Source of the DNA: Acidimicrobiaceae bacterium
Lineage (GTDB): Bacteria > Actinomycetota > Acidimicrobiia > Acidimicrobiales > RAAP-2
Reading direction: 5' to 3'
Assembly (NCBI GenBank): GCA_003161575.1
Contig: PMOE01000075.1
Span: forward strand, 1 to 64,000
Length of the DNA: 64,000 nt
Shown here: positions 26,298 to 34,719 of the stretch, piece by piece
Layout of the letters: every line of letters begins with the position of its first letter
Position numbering within the stretch: position 1 is the stretch's first letter
Translations under genes and position numbers: made by a program
Notes under the pieces: model-generated
What the model was told of the DNA's origin: nothing
Seen by the model: only the letters and a program-made list of their open reading frames with translations
Databases searched by the model: none

Positions 26298-26658
26298 CGG
26301 CGTCGCCGCCGCCCTCCTCGGGGCCAGCTACGCCGGGTATGCGTCGGGCACGACGCCGTTCACCTGGACCGCCAACTTCTTGGTCGCCGTCCCGATCGTG
26401 CTCGTGCTCGCGGGCCTGGCCGTGAGGTGGCGACGGTGGGCGACGGTGCCGCGTGCGGTGCCCGAGGGGTGGTGGCCGTGGGCGGCGGTCCTTGTTGCTG
26501 TGCTCCTATGGGAACTGGTCAACTACCTGGCCGTCCCCCGCACCACCCATCCAACGCTCAGTTCGCTCTCGGACCGGGCGATGCAATGGCGGGCGGCCAA
26601 GGCGGCCCTCATCTTGTGTTGGCTCTGGATCGGCGTGGCCCTGGTGCGCCCGAAATGA
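26266..26658 (+). CDS. Small membrane protein, unknown
   Basis: This 130-residue protein has three hydrophobic stretches: about 12-28 (weak), 36-53 (FLVAVPIVLVLAGLAV) and 69-90, plus a fourth near the C-terminus (AALILCWLWIGVALV). The start ATG 26266 lies 32 bases inside the previous gene in another frame; no better start is visible. Its stop overlaps the next start as ATGA. I do not recognise a family. The tail resembles proteins that accompany the small DUF6186 type in actinobacteria, but this is only an impression. Confidence 0.55.
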   Translation: MPSRRFRPAPSGVAAALLGASYAGYASGTTPFTWTANFLVAVPIVLVLAGLAVRWRRWATVPRAVPEGWWPWAAVLVAVLLWELVNYLAVPRTTHPTLSSLSDRAMQWRAAKAALILCWLWIGVALVRPK

Positions 26659-26843
26659 CGGCCAGCCTCGCCGTCTGGGCCCTGCTCGCCGGCACCGCGG
26701 CCTTGCTCTGGGCACTTTCGCACGCAGGCACCAAGGTCGCCCGACCCGGCGCCCTCACTGGCGCCCTCGTCGCGAGGCCAGCGGTGCGTATGGTCGTGGC
26801 CCTCGTCTGGGTGTGGGTTGGTTGGCACCTGTTTGCCCGCTGA
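26655..26843 (+). CDS. Small membrane protein, DUF6186-like
   Basis: This 62-residue protein starts at an ATG that overlaps the stop of the preceding gene by four bases. It has two predicted helices: residues 3-21 (ASLAVWALLAGTAALLWAL) and about 43-60 ending VWVWVGWHLFAR. The WxGWH-F ending is typical of short actinobacterial membrane proteins grouped as DUF6186. No function is known. The tight coupling suggests the two small proteins form a membrane pair. Confidence 0.6.
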   Translation: MTASLAVWALLAGTAALLWALSHAGTKVARPGALTGALVARPAVRMVVALVWVWVGWHLFAR

Positions 26844-26915
26844 CTGGTGCCCGTCCATCGGTGTGGACGTCCGGACCGGTGCCTGAATCCTTGGCGCTCG
26901 TGGCGCCGCAAACGC

Positions 26916-27182
26916 CTACAGGCCACCGACCGGAACGGGCTCGGTTCGGGATCCGATCATAATTTTCCCTTTGGCCCGCCACGACATGATGGACCAAATG
27001 GAGACGGCCGAGAGCACGGATCCGACCGAGAGAAAGGACCCGATCGACAGGACCGAGGCGAACGAGCCGATGGAGAGGACCGAGGCGCTCGAACCGACCG
27101 AGCCAATCGAAAGGACCGAACGCTTCGAGGCGATGGAGAGCACCGAGTTCTCCGAGGCGATGGACCATCGAGATGCCATCAC
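26916..27182 (-). CDS. Ser-every-third-residue (Sxx)n repeat protein coupled to MFS transporter
   Basis: This 88-residue protein has serine at every third position, without a miss, from residue 4 to 67 (22 serines). The two residues in between are mostly small or aliphatic (VL, IG, VG, FA), giving SVLSIGS repeats. A basic tail with Trp, Lys and Arg follows (SWRAKGKIMIG). A period of three suggests an extended polyproline-like helix, a triangular solenoid or an amyloid-type fibre, which is inference. There is no clear signal peptide. It starts at GTG 27182 or ATG 27179, about ten bases after the MFS stop, so it is in that transcript. The opposite strand is also open with Glu/Asp every third residue as a mirror of the repeat. 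Confidence 0.6.
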   Translation of the reverse strand: MMASRWSIASENSVLSIASKRSVLSIGSVGSSASVLSIGSFASVLSIGSFLSVGSVLSAVSIWSIMSWRAKGKIMIGSRTEPVPVGGL

Positions 27183-27191
27183 CCCATTGTG

Positions 27192-28406
27192 CTAGATCTC
27201 GCGACCCCGGGTCTCGGGGAGTAGGAGAAGAAGCGCGGCGGCGGGGATCATCGGAAGGAAGGTCACGGTCGCCGCCAGGCCGGCGGTCCGCCCAACGTCG
27301 GCCACCGCCCCGAACACCAACAGTCCAACGACGGCCCCTAGCACCGCGGCAGCGATGTTCCATCCGGCAACCGACGCCCGAACTGTCGTCGGAAAAAGCT
27401 CGTTGGCAAGCGACCCACCAGCCGGAGCAAACACCGAGGCCGCCATGATCCCGAAGATGTAGCCGACGATGAGCGCCGCTGTGGACCCATTGTAGGCGAG
27501 GACTCCGAAAAGCGACATGGCGGTCATGGCAAGGGCGACGGTCGGGCGCCGACCGATGCGGTCGGCCAAGAAGCGTCCGAGGAGCAGGCCGCCCAGGCCT
27601 GCCGCTCCTGCGCCCAGCACCATCGCCGCGGTCGCCGCGCCCGGCACGTGACGGACGTTCTGCGCGTAGACGAAGACCAAGCTGTTGGCCGGACCGGTGA
27701 TCACCGACACGCAAAAGGCCAGTGCTGCGACCACGAACAGGCGCCCGCGAAATTCGTGCCCGATGGGCCCGATTACCGGTCGACCGTGCTCGGGGGACGA
27801 GCGAAAGCGGTCGGGCTCCACCACCAGCCGGCGAACCAGAGGGAGCATCACCAAGGGGACCGCGGCCAGGGCGAACACCCCACGGAAACCGAGCGCGCTC
27901 GCGGCCAGGCTGTGGATGAAGGCGGTCAAGCCGGCCCCCACGCCGTACCCGGCCGCGACGAGGGCGATCGACTTGGCACGTTCGGCTGTACCCGTGAGCT
28001 CCGCCGCGCTCACCTGGGCCACCCCGGTGGTGGCGCTGAGCGCCGGGCGCCCGAGGGCGAAGATGGCCACAAACCACCAGTAACTCGGGCTGGCGGCTGC
28101 CGCGACGGTCAGCGCTAGGCCGACGGCGCAGGTGGCCAACAAGATTGTCCGTCTGCCGAACCGATCGGCCAGTCCCGCCAAGGGCAATCCACCAAGCGAG
28201 GCCAGTCGGAGAATGGCCAAGCCGACCCCGAGCACCGTGCCCGACAGTCCGGCCTGATCGGCAAACGTTGCGCCCGAGGAGAGATGGCCGAAGGTCTTGG
28301 CCACGCTGCCGAGCGCGGCAACCGCTCCGAACTGCCCGAAGCCCGCCGCCGCGGCGAGGATCGCCACCCCGACGACCGGGGGGTCGCGCCACCGGTAGAG
28401 GCGCAA
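27192..28406 (-). CDS. MFS transporter
   Basis: This 404-residue protein has about 12 hydrophobic segments and the inter-helix 2-3 loop motif in both halves (GLADRFGRRTIL near 80, GRFLADRIGRRPTVAL near 270). These place it in the major facilitator superfamily, as a proton-driven exchanger or exporter of small solutes in the cytoplasmic membrane. The substrate cannot be predicted. It is divergent from the maleylpyruvate isomerase-like gene across 65 bases and is followed by the Ser-repeat gene. Confidence 0.9.
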   Translation of the reverse strand: MRLYRWRDPPVVGVAILAAAAGFGQFGAVAALGSVAKTFGHLSSGATFADQAGLSGTVLGVGLAILRLASLGGLPLAGLADRFGRRTILLATCAVGLALTVAAAASPSYWWFVAIFALGRPALSATTGVAQVSAAELTGTAERAKSIALVAAGYGVGAGLTAFIHSLAASALGFRGVFALAAVPLVMLPLVRRLVVEPDRFRSSPEHGRPVIGPIGHEFRGRLFVVAALAFCVSVITGPANSLVFVYAQNVRHVPGAATAAMVLGAGAAGLGGLLLGRFLADRIGRRPTVALAMTAMSLFGVLAYNGSTAALIVGYIFGIMAASVFAPAGGSLANELFPTTVRASVAGWNIAAAVLGAVVGLLVFGAVADVGRTAGLAATVTFLPMIPAAALLLLLPETRGREI

Positions 28407-28471
28407 CTCAACCGACCTCGACGCAGGTGGCGGTCATGGGCGCGATCAGGCTACCGCCGTAAGCTGAGTCG

Positions 28472-29066
28472 GTGACTGCCCCCGCCGGTGCCATCGCCGG
28501 TTGCCGGCGGGCGCACCGGGCACTTCTGGGCACGATTGACGGCCTGACTGATGAGCAGGCCCGTTCTGCGAGCAAGCTTGCGGGCTGGACTATCGGCCAC
28601 GTGCTCACCCACATCGCCCGGAACGCCGACAGCGTGGTCCGCCGGCTCGAGGGGGCAGCCCAGGGCCGGGTCGTCGGACAGTACCCGGGCGGCTATGGCG
28701 GACGGGCGGCCGCCATCGAAGTCGGGGCGGAACGCCCGGCAGCCGAGCTCGTCGCCGACGTGCGCTCCAGTGCCGCTGAGCTTGAGGCGGCTATCGAACG
28801 GTTTCCCGCCACCGCATGGGACGGGCTGACACGCGATGTAAGCGGCGCCGAACTTCCCGCCCACACGACAGTTCTCAGCAGATGGCGAGAGGTGGAGGTC
28901 CATCATGTCGACCTCGGGCTTGGTATACACCGGCTGACTGGCCACCCGAGTTGGTCGCGCTCTGGCTCCCCGTAGAGCTCGGCAGACTCGCCCATCGGGC
29001 CGACCCGACCCAATGCTCGCCTGGACGATCGGACGGGGTCCGGCACCCGAGCCCGAGCCTTGGTGA
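28472..29066 (+). pseudogene. Mycothiol-dependent maleylpyruvate isomerase family protein, two frameshifts
   Basis: The first about 147 residues match the MDMPI/DinB-like family: GCRRAHRALLGTIDGLTDEQ, SKLAGWTIGHVLTHIARNADS, then WREVEVHHVDLGLG. The frame then shifts and stops at 28975. Adding one base to the GG before TATACA (about 28921) recovers the family continuation YTPADWPPELVALWLPVELG. A second single-base addition in the CCC before AATG (about 29010) recovers MLAWTIGRGPAPEPEPW and a stop at 29064-29066. Two losses in one gene mean it is decayed, or that the assembly has homopolymer errors. Family members use mycothiol, a cofactor of actinobacteria. Confidence 0.75.
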
Positions 29067-29140
29067 AATCACCAAGAGGACGCGATACGGCCTTGACCAG
29101 GCCAGCGGCGCGGCGCGATGCATGCGACAATTGACTGATC

Positions 29141-29512
29141 GTGGAACCAATCGAAGAGCCTCCGGAGAACCCTGAAGACTGGACCGACGAACAGTGGATC
29201 GCCTGGTTGGAGGCGACCGACTCCGATACAACCGATCAGCCTGATCCTGAGCGACCGGCCACCGTCGGTGCTCGCGTGATCCGATCGGCCGGGGGCACCG
29301 TGCTCGGTGCAGCGATGACCGGCGTAGCCGAGATCTTCTACGAGAACCAGGAACCTGACGTCGTCGTGGTGGCAGAGGTGCCAGAGGGAACCGACGACCC
29401 ATCGTTCACCGTGACCCTCGATCCCAATTTTCCCGAACGCTCGGTGGTTACCTTCCGGCCTCCTCGGTCCGACGATCCAGACGCTGGCCCGATCGGGGAT
29501 GGGCCACGATGA
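29141..29512 (+). CDS. Hypothetical acidic protein
   Basis: This 123-residue protein begins with an acidic EEPPENPEDWTDEQWIAWLEATD segment that is broken up by Pro and Trp. A Gly/Ala stretch (RSAGGTVLGAAMTGVAEIFY, about 48-66) could be a short amphipathic or membrane-associated helix. It ends in a beta-rich part (VVVVAEVPEGTDDPSFTVTL). The start is GTG 29141. Similar acidic WTDEQWIAWLE proteins occur in other actinobacteria, without assigned function as far as I recall. Confidence 0.65.
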   Translation: MEPIEEPPENPEDWTDEQWIAWLEATDSDTTDQPDPERPATVGARVIRSAGGTVLGAAMTGVAEIFYENQEPDVVVVAEVPEGTDDPSFTVTLDPNFPERSVVTFRPPRSDDPDAGPIGDGPR

Positions 29513-29634
29513 CCGCAACTGCGATTCTCTGGTCGTCCTGACCCCCAAACACCAGATCGCACGTCTATTGCCGGGAGTGGGCTACACCGGTCCATTGTGG
29601 CTGACGTTTCTGGCAAGAACTGGAGAGTGGCGTT

Positions 29635-30486
29635 GTGGCTGTTGTTCTGATCCCACTTCCCGAGCTCGACTTCGACCCCACGGAAGTAGCAGTGAGTTGG
29701 AGGGTCCTGTCCGATCTGGGCCACGAGGTTCGGTTCGCCACCCCGACCGCTGCGCCGGCTCAGGGCGACAGCCTCATGGAGACGGGCCGCGGGCTTGATC
29801 CTTGGGGATTCGTGCCCGGGATCTCGCACTTCGTCGGGATCGGTCGCGTCCTTCGCGCCGACGCGCGAGGACGGGCCGCGTATGACGGGCTTCTCCGATC
29901 TCCGGCATTTTTGAGCCCGATGGGCTGGGATGACATCGACATCGATGACTTCAACGGCCTCATGTTGCCAGGTGGCCACCGCGCGAGGGGTATGCGGCAG
30001 TACCTCGAGAGCCACCTACTCCAAGAGGTCGTCGTCAAGGCCTTTAGAGATGACAAGCCCGTCGCCGCCGTCTGTCACGGTGTCTTGCTCGCGGCTCGCA
30101 GCATCGATCCCGCAACCGATCGTTCAGTGCTCCACGGCCGACAGACGACGGCTCTCACCTGGGCGCTCGAGCACCGAGCATGGAGCGTCGCTCGCTTCAC
30201 TCGCTTCTGGGATCCCAACTACTACCGCACGTACAACGAAGAGCCCGGCCAGCCAGCGGGCTACATGTCGGTACAACAAGAGGTCACTCGAGCTCTCGCC
30301 CGTTCGGAGGACTTCCTCGATGTTCTTCCCGATGCGCCGGACGCCGCGCTCAAGTCAAGCGGGAGGGTCCGAGACAACATCGATGATGAGCGACCCGCCT
30401 TCGTCGTCGAAAACGGAAAGTACATTTCGGCCCGATGGCCGGGTGACATGCACACCTTCGCCAAGCGTTTCTCCAAGATTCTATAG
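29635..30486 (+). CDS. DJ-1/PfpI family protein (type 1 glutamine amidotransferase-like)
   Basis: This 283-residue protein has the nucleophile elbow AAVCHGVLLA (Cys near residue 147), with LMLPGGH before it. This matches the DJ-1/PfpI superfamily, whose members act as chaperone-like hydratases, proteases or glyoxalases. Between the start and residue 90 lies VVLIPLPELDFDPTEVAVSW, which looks like the first strand and substrate lid. A catalytic His partner directly after the elbow, as in HchA, is not obvious. The start is GTG 29635 after GGAGAG. It lies alone, convergent with the glycosyltransferase operon. Confidence 0.85.
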   Translation: MAVVLIPLPELDFDPTEVAVSWRVLSDLGHEVRFATPTAAPAQGDSLMETGRGLDPWGFVPGISHFVGIGRVLRADARGRAAYDGLLRSPAFLSPMGWDDIDIDDFNGLMLPGGHRARGMRQYLESHLLQEVVVKAFRDDKPVAAVCHGVLLAARSIDPATDRSVLHGRQTTALTWALEHRAWSVARFTRFWDPNYYRTYNEEPGQPAGYMSVQQEVTRALARSEDFLDVLPDAPDAALKSSGRVRDNIDDERPAFVVENGKYISARWPGDMHTFAKRFSKIL

Positions 30487-30612
30487 GTGTCCTCTCGTCG
30501 CTGCGCTCGTGCTTAGGTGAGCCGCATCGACATTCACGGTTGCCCCATCGGCGATTGGCACCCCCCTCTCTTCTGAGGTGCCGGCCCTTGGGGGTCGGCC
30601 ACTTCTCCTGCC

Positions 30613-32073
30613 TCAGGAGCCGCCGTCCACAACCGCTCGCTGCTGGTCATCTTCGGCATGCCCACCGTCGCCGGCCACCAGTCCGGCCCGGTCGGTCGTC
30701 CAGTACTTGCCGTGACGGCTGCGAACGCGAAAGACCGACGTCGCCCTCACGAACGCGATCACTTGGTGATATCCGAGGAACTCTACGAACGCCGAGGCGA
30801 ACAGGGCGAGCCGATCCGACATTCGTGGGTATCTCTCGAGCAGTAATGTCTCGATCCCGAACGCCAGCTGGGAGAGCAGCACGCTGAACAGGAGTGCCAT
30901 TGCCAGGAACAAGATGGCGAAGGCCACGTTGAGGATGCCGAGTACCGCTGTCACTACGATGACGATGTAACCGAGCGCCTCGATCTCGGCCGCTGCGGCC
31001 TCGAAGACCCACAGAAACGGGATGCCGAGGAGCCCGGCCCTGCCGTAGCGGGGGTTACACAGCATGACCCGGTGGCGCCACAGGACCTCGAGGAGCCCCC
31101 GCTGCCATCCGTCGCGCTGCTTACGCAGCGCCTTGAAGGTGGACGGCACTTCGGTCCAGCAGATCGGGTCAGGAGAGAAGACGATGCGGTATCGACGCCT
31201 TTGCTCGCGGAAGTGGCGGTGCAGATGTACCACCACCTCCATGTCGTCGGCCACGTACCCTCTCCGCCAGCCGCCCACTTCGATCAGGGCATCGCGGCGG
31301 AACAGCCCGAACCCGCCGGAGATGATCATGAGGCAGTTGATGTAGCTCCAACCGGCCCGGTAAGCGAAGAAGGCCCGCGTGTATTCGAGGACCTGGAACC
31401 GTTCGACCCACGTCTTCGGTGCTCGGGCGTCCACCACCCGGCCATCACGGACAACGGCGCCGTTCAGAGGTCGTAGGGTCCCGCCGACGGCGATGACCGA
31501 TTCGTCTTCGCCGAAGACCCGTGCCGCACGAAGCAGGGCATCGGGATCGAGCAGGCAGTCCGCGTCGACCACGCAGACAATCGGGTACTTGGCGATGTTC
31601 AGCGCGGCGTTGTTGGCGTCGGCCTTCCCACCGTTGACCTTATCCACCACGCTCAAGTTCGGGTGGGTAAGTGAACGATAGGTGGCGCGGACCATCCGTG
31701 AATCGAGCACCCGCCGGTAGGCGGGGGGGATCTCGACCAGTGAGAACCCCTCGACCAGCCGATCCAAGGTTGCGTCGGTCGAGCCGTCACACGCGACGAT
31801 CACCTCGAACTCCGGATACTCGAGTGCCAACATCGCGCGCACGTTGTGTACGATCGTCAATTCCTCGTTGTAGGCCGGCACGAGCACCGAGATGGGCCTG
31901 TAGAAGTCGTGCTCTGCGAGATCCTTCAAAGCGGTCGGAGACCGCCGACGGGCATAAGCGATGATCGCTCGCAGCCCGAGGATCCCTGAGAGGGTATAGA
32001 GGAGAACGAGGATGGAGAAGTACGAGAGGATGAAGATCTCGAACCACGTGAGGGCGGTCTTGGCGATACTCAC
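30613..32073 (-). CDS. Membrane glycosyltransferase, GT2 (PgaC/BcsA-like)
   Basis: This 486-residue processive-type glycosyltransferase has one N-terminal helix (TWFEIFILSYFSILVLLYTL) and three or more C-terminal helices (about 335-410). The GT-A domain shows VPAYNEE, ACDGSTDATLD, DADCLLDPDALL and ISGGFGLF. The site corresponding to QxxRW reads QRDGW, so the usual Arg is Gly. It probably polymerises or transfers a sugar at the membrane during surface-polysaccharide synthesis. I set the start at GTG 32073, a GTGA overlap with the HEAT gene stop; an ATG at 32115 also exists. It is the last of three coupled genes with an epimerase and a HEAT protein. Confidence 0.88.
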   Translation of the reverse strand: MSIAKTALTWFEIFILSYFSILVLLYTLSGILGLRAIIAYARRRSPTALKDLAEHDFYRPISVLVPAYNEELTIVHNVRAMLALEYPEFEVIVACDGSTDATLDRLVEGFSLVEIPPAYRRVLDSRMVRATYRSLTHPNLSVVDKVNGGKADANNAALNIAKYPIVCVVDADCLLDPDALLRAARVFGEDESVIAVGGTLRPLNGAVVRDGRVVDARAPKTWVERFQVLEYTRAFFAYRAGWSYINCLMIISGGFGLFRRDALIEVGGWRRGYVADDMEVVVHLHRHFREQRRRYRIVFSPDPICWTEVPSTFKALRKQRDGWQRGLLEVLWRHRVMLCNPRYGRAGLLGIPFLWVFEAAAAEIEALGYIVIVVTAVLGILNVAFAILFLAMALLFSVLLSQLAFGIETLLLERYPRMSDRLALFASAFVEFLGYHQVIAFVRATSVFRVRSRHGKYWTTDRAGLVAGDGGHAEDDQQRAVVDGGS

Positions 32074-33455
32074 GATGCCGCCAGAAGCGAGCGGGCCCGG
32101 GACGGGTCGAGCCATCCCCGGTCCTGGAGTACCAGCACCGCCATCTCGCGCGAGAAGCGGTCACCGGTCGAGCGCGCCACCGTTTCGAGCACCTCTCGAC
32201 CCGGCGTCCCCAGTTGCGCGAGACCGAGCGCCGCGGCCCTTCGGACCCACCACGACGGATCCTCGAGCTGTCCCCTGAGGACCTCGAGGGCCGCGTTATG
32301 GGGCAACAGGGTGGCGGCATGCGTGGCCTGCACCCGTACGAATGCCTGCGGATCGCTCAATGATGCCCGGAGCTCCTCCTCGGCCCCTGGAGGGAGCAGT
32401 GACATTGCGGTGCTCGCTCGGAGGGCGGCCGCCCGGAGTTCCGTTGGTTGGGCGGGGTCGAGGTACGCGCCAATCCTTGGTGCAAGGTCGGTCGCCTCCA
32501 GCTTCCCGGCACAATCGAGGGCGACGACGGTGAGGGTCTCACTTCTCGACGTATCGAGCAGCGCGGCGATAACCACTGCGGCATTGTCTTCGAGGAGGTT
32601 GATGGTCTCTTCGACGACGCCGGGAGCGAGGAGGCCACGCTCAAGTGCCGTGGCAAGTGCCTGCTGGGAATCGGTCAACTCGGGGCCGGATGGCATCTCG
32701 GCAATGGTCCGTCCCGCAGCCCGGGCAGCCATGCGCCGGACGGCGGCCTCCTCGTCGTCGAACAGGAGGAAGAGGGAGCCGAGTGCCGTTGGGACGCGGG
32801 CCTTTGCCAGGCCCTCGAGCGCGTCGAGCCGGTCTCGGAGACGTGCGCGCCGGAAGCCCAGGCCTAGTGACCGGCCCAAGGAGTCGCCGGGTGGGCGGTG
32901 GGGGCCGACGCGGCTGAGGAGCAACGCGTCCACGCCGTGATCGATGATGGCCTCGCCCACGAGCAATGAGTCGCTGCCGCGCACCTCCTCGCGCAAGTCG
33001 AGCAGGGCTGCGACCGCCTCGGGCGAAAGCGGGTCCTTTGGAGATTGGCGGTCGGCGAAGAGTACCTCGGGCCAGATTTCCCCCCAGGCCGAGGCGCCGG
33101 TCGCGTGGCGGCGGGCCCGCCGGACCCCGACCGCCTGGGCGATGAGGATGAACGCCGTGACCAGGGCCAGAACAAGGGCGATGAGCGCGACAAACCCGAT
33201 CAACGCCCGGCCGAGGTTCCCCAACTTCTCATGGGTGAGCGAAGGCTCTTTGAAGAGAAACGCCCAAATCAGCGCGCCAAGGGCCACCGCTTCGAATACA
33301 AAGATGCCCAGGACGGCGACCACGTAAAGCGCGTCCTTGTGCCGTGGTCGCGTCTCGCCCCCGATGCCTGACCGGCGGCCCGGCCTCCGACTCGACCTTC
33401 TCGTCCGCCCGCGGACGCTTGATTCGCTGTCTGTTGCGCCGGCGCTCTCGGTCAC
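32070..33455 (-). CDS. HEAT-repeat membrane protein
   Basis: This 461-residue protein has an Arg/Ser-rich head, then two strongly hydrophobic helices around residues 43-66 (LYVVAVLGIFVFEAVALGAL) and 84-112. The cytoplasmic part (about 150-455) is built of HEAT-like helical repeats such as EEELRASLSDPQAFVRVQAT and RGQLEDPSWWVRRAAALG. HEAT repeats are protein-protein scaffolds. It lies between and overlaps an epimerase gene and a glycosyltransferase gene by GTGA at both ends, so a role as assembly or regulatory partner of the glycosyltransferase is likely. That role is inference from context. Confidence 0.85.
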   Translation of the reverse strand: MTESAGATDSESSVRGRTRRSSRRPGRRSGIGGETRPRHKDALYVVAVLGIFVFEAVALGALIWAFLFKEPSLTHEKLGNLGRALIGFVALIALVLALVTAFILIAQAVGVRRARRHATGASAWGEIWPEVLFADRQSPKDPLSPEAVAALLDLREEVRGSDSLLVGEAIIDHGVDALLLSRVGPHRPPGDSLGRSLGLGFRRARLRDRLDALEGLAKARVPTALGSLFLLFDDEEAAVRRMAARAAGRTIAEMPSGPELTDSQQALATALERGLLAPGVVEETINLLEDNAAVVIAALLDTSRSETLTVVALDCAGKLEATDLAPRIGAYLDPAQPTELRAAALRASTAMSLLPPGAEEELRASLSDPQAFVRVQATHAATLLPHNAALEVLRGQLEDPSWWVRRAAALGLAQLGTPGREVLETVARSTGDRFSREMAVLVLQDRGWLDPSRARSLLAAS

Positions 33456-34450
33456 CGGGATACGGGGGTTCGCCCGAGCAGCATGCCCGGGTCACCTTCC
33501 AGAGCCGCTCCCATCACGTCTTCGATGATGTCGTCGATCCCGAACTTCGGTTCCCATCCGAGGAGGTTCTCGAGCTTGGAGGTGTCTGCACTGCGACGCG
33601 GCACATCCTCGAAAAGCGGCCCGAAGGTTTCGGTGAACGGCACCAACCGGATCGACGAAGAGGAACCGGTGATGTTGAGGATCCGATGGGCGAGGTCCAA
33701 GATGGTGAGTTGATCGTTCGAGCCGACGTTGTACACCTGGCCCACTGCCGCAGGGAACTCGAGCAGTGCGATCTGGGCCCGCACGACGTCGGCCACATGG
33801 CAGAAGCTCCGGGTCTGGGTCCCGTCGCCGTAGACGGTCAAATCCTCTCCCAGAAGGGCCTGGGCGACCAGACGAGGGACGACCATACCGTAGGCCCCAG
33901 TCTGACGCGGTCCCACCGTGTTGAAGAATCTGGTGACGACGGTCGGGACCCCGAACTCACGCCAGTAGGCGAAGGCGTAGATCTCGGAGACCGACTTGGC
34001 CACCGAATAGGACCAACGGTCGACTGTCGTCGGACCGAGAAGCCGGTCGGAGTCCTCGTGGAGGAGTTCTCTGCTCTTGCCGTAGACCTCCGAGGACGAT
34101 GCGATCAAGACCCGCGGCAAGTGCCCGCTGGCGGCCTCGAGGACGTTCTCGGTGCCGCGGAGGTTCGTGTGCATCGACCGCAGCGGCTCGTCGACGATGA
34201 GGCGTACGCCAACGGCAGCTGCCAGATGGACCACCGCATCGGCACTCCCGATCAGGCGGCTAACCAACGGCGCATCGAGGACGCTGCCCTCCACGAACTG
34301 GAAGGACGCGTGATCTGCGACCGAAGAGAGGTTCCGCACCGATCCGGTTGACAGGTCATCGAGCACGGCCACGTGATGGCCGTCCCGGATCATGGCATCA
34401 GAGAGATGGCTTCCGATGAAGCCCGCGCCGCCGGTAATCAAGACTCGCAT
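33452..34450 (-). CDS. NAD-dependent epimerase/dehydratase (extended SDR), nucleotide-sugar type
   Basis: This 332-residue Rossmann enzyme has NAD-binding GGAGFIGSH (7-15), catalytic ASSSEVYG and YSVAK (Tyr148, Lys152), and RFFNTVGPRQTGAYGMVVP for nucleotide-sugar binding. It is an extended SDR of the UDP-glucose 4-epimerase / UDP-glucuronate decarboxylase / dTDP-glucose dehydratase group. Which of these it performs cannot be fixed from motifs. It is the first gene of a three-gene coupled operon with a HEAT membrane protein and a GT2, and likely supplies an activated sugar for the glycan they make. Confidence 0.9.
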   Translation of the reverse strand: MRVLITGGAGFIGSHLSDAMIRDGHHVAVLDDLSTGSVRNLSSVADHASFQFVEGSVLDAPLVSRLIGSADAVVHLAAAVGVRLIVDEPLRSMHTNLRGTENVLEAASGHLPRVLIASSSEVYGKSRELLHEDSDRLLGPTTVDRWSYSVAKSVSEIYAFAYWREFGVPTVVTRFFNTVGPRQTGAYGMVVPRLVAQALLGEDLTVYGDGTQTRSFCHVADVVRAQIALLEFPAAVGQVYNVGSNDQLTILDLAHRILNITGSSSSIRLVPFTETFGPLFEDVPRRSADTSKLENLLGWEPKFGIDDIIEDVMGAALEGDPGMLLGRTPVSR

Positions 34451-34719
34451 CCGCCGCTCCTCGGGTCACCAACACCACCGCCACGGTTCCCGCCACGCCT
34501 GTCTCCGAGGTCCGCACTATACATTGGCCGGGCGGAGGTGAATCTGCAACCCCGCGCGGTCCGGGCTTCGGGCCGATCTCCCCGAGCGGGTCATCGCCGA
34601 CATTAGAGGTTGGCGCGGATCGCCGTCTCCGTGACGGTCCCTTCACCCCTGCGGACCTCCAGAACGGGGGTGGATGCCGGCGGGGGCGGGGGCGGGTCGA
34701 TCTCGCCTCGGACGGAGAG

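Noticed and set aside
26971-27195. Plus-strand frame with Glu or Asp at every third residue
   Set aside because: It is the antisense image of the serine-repeat gene; the minus strand gives a cleaner repeat and a coupled position behind the MFS gene.
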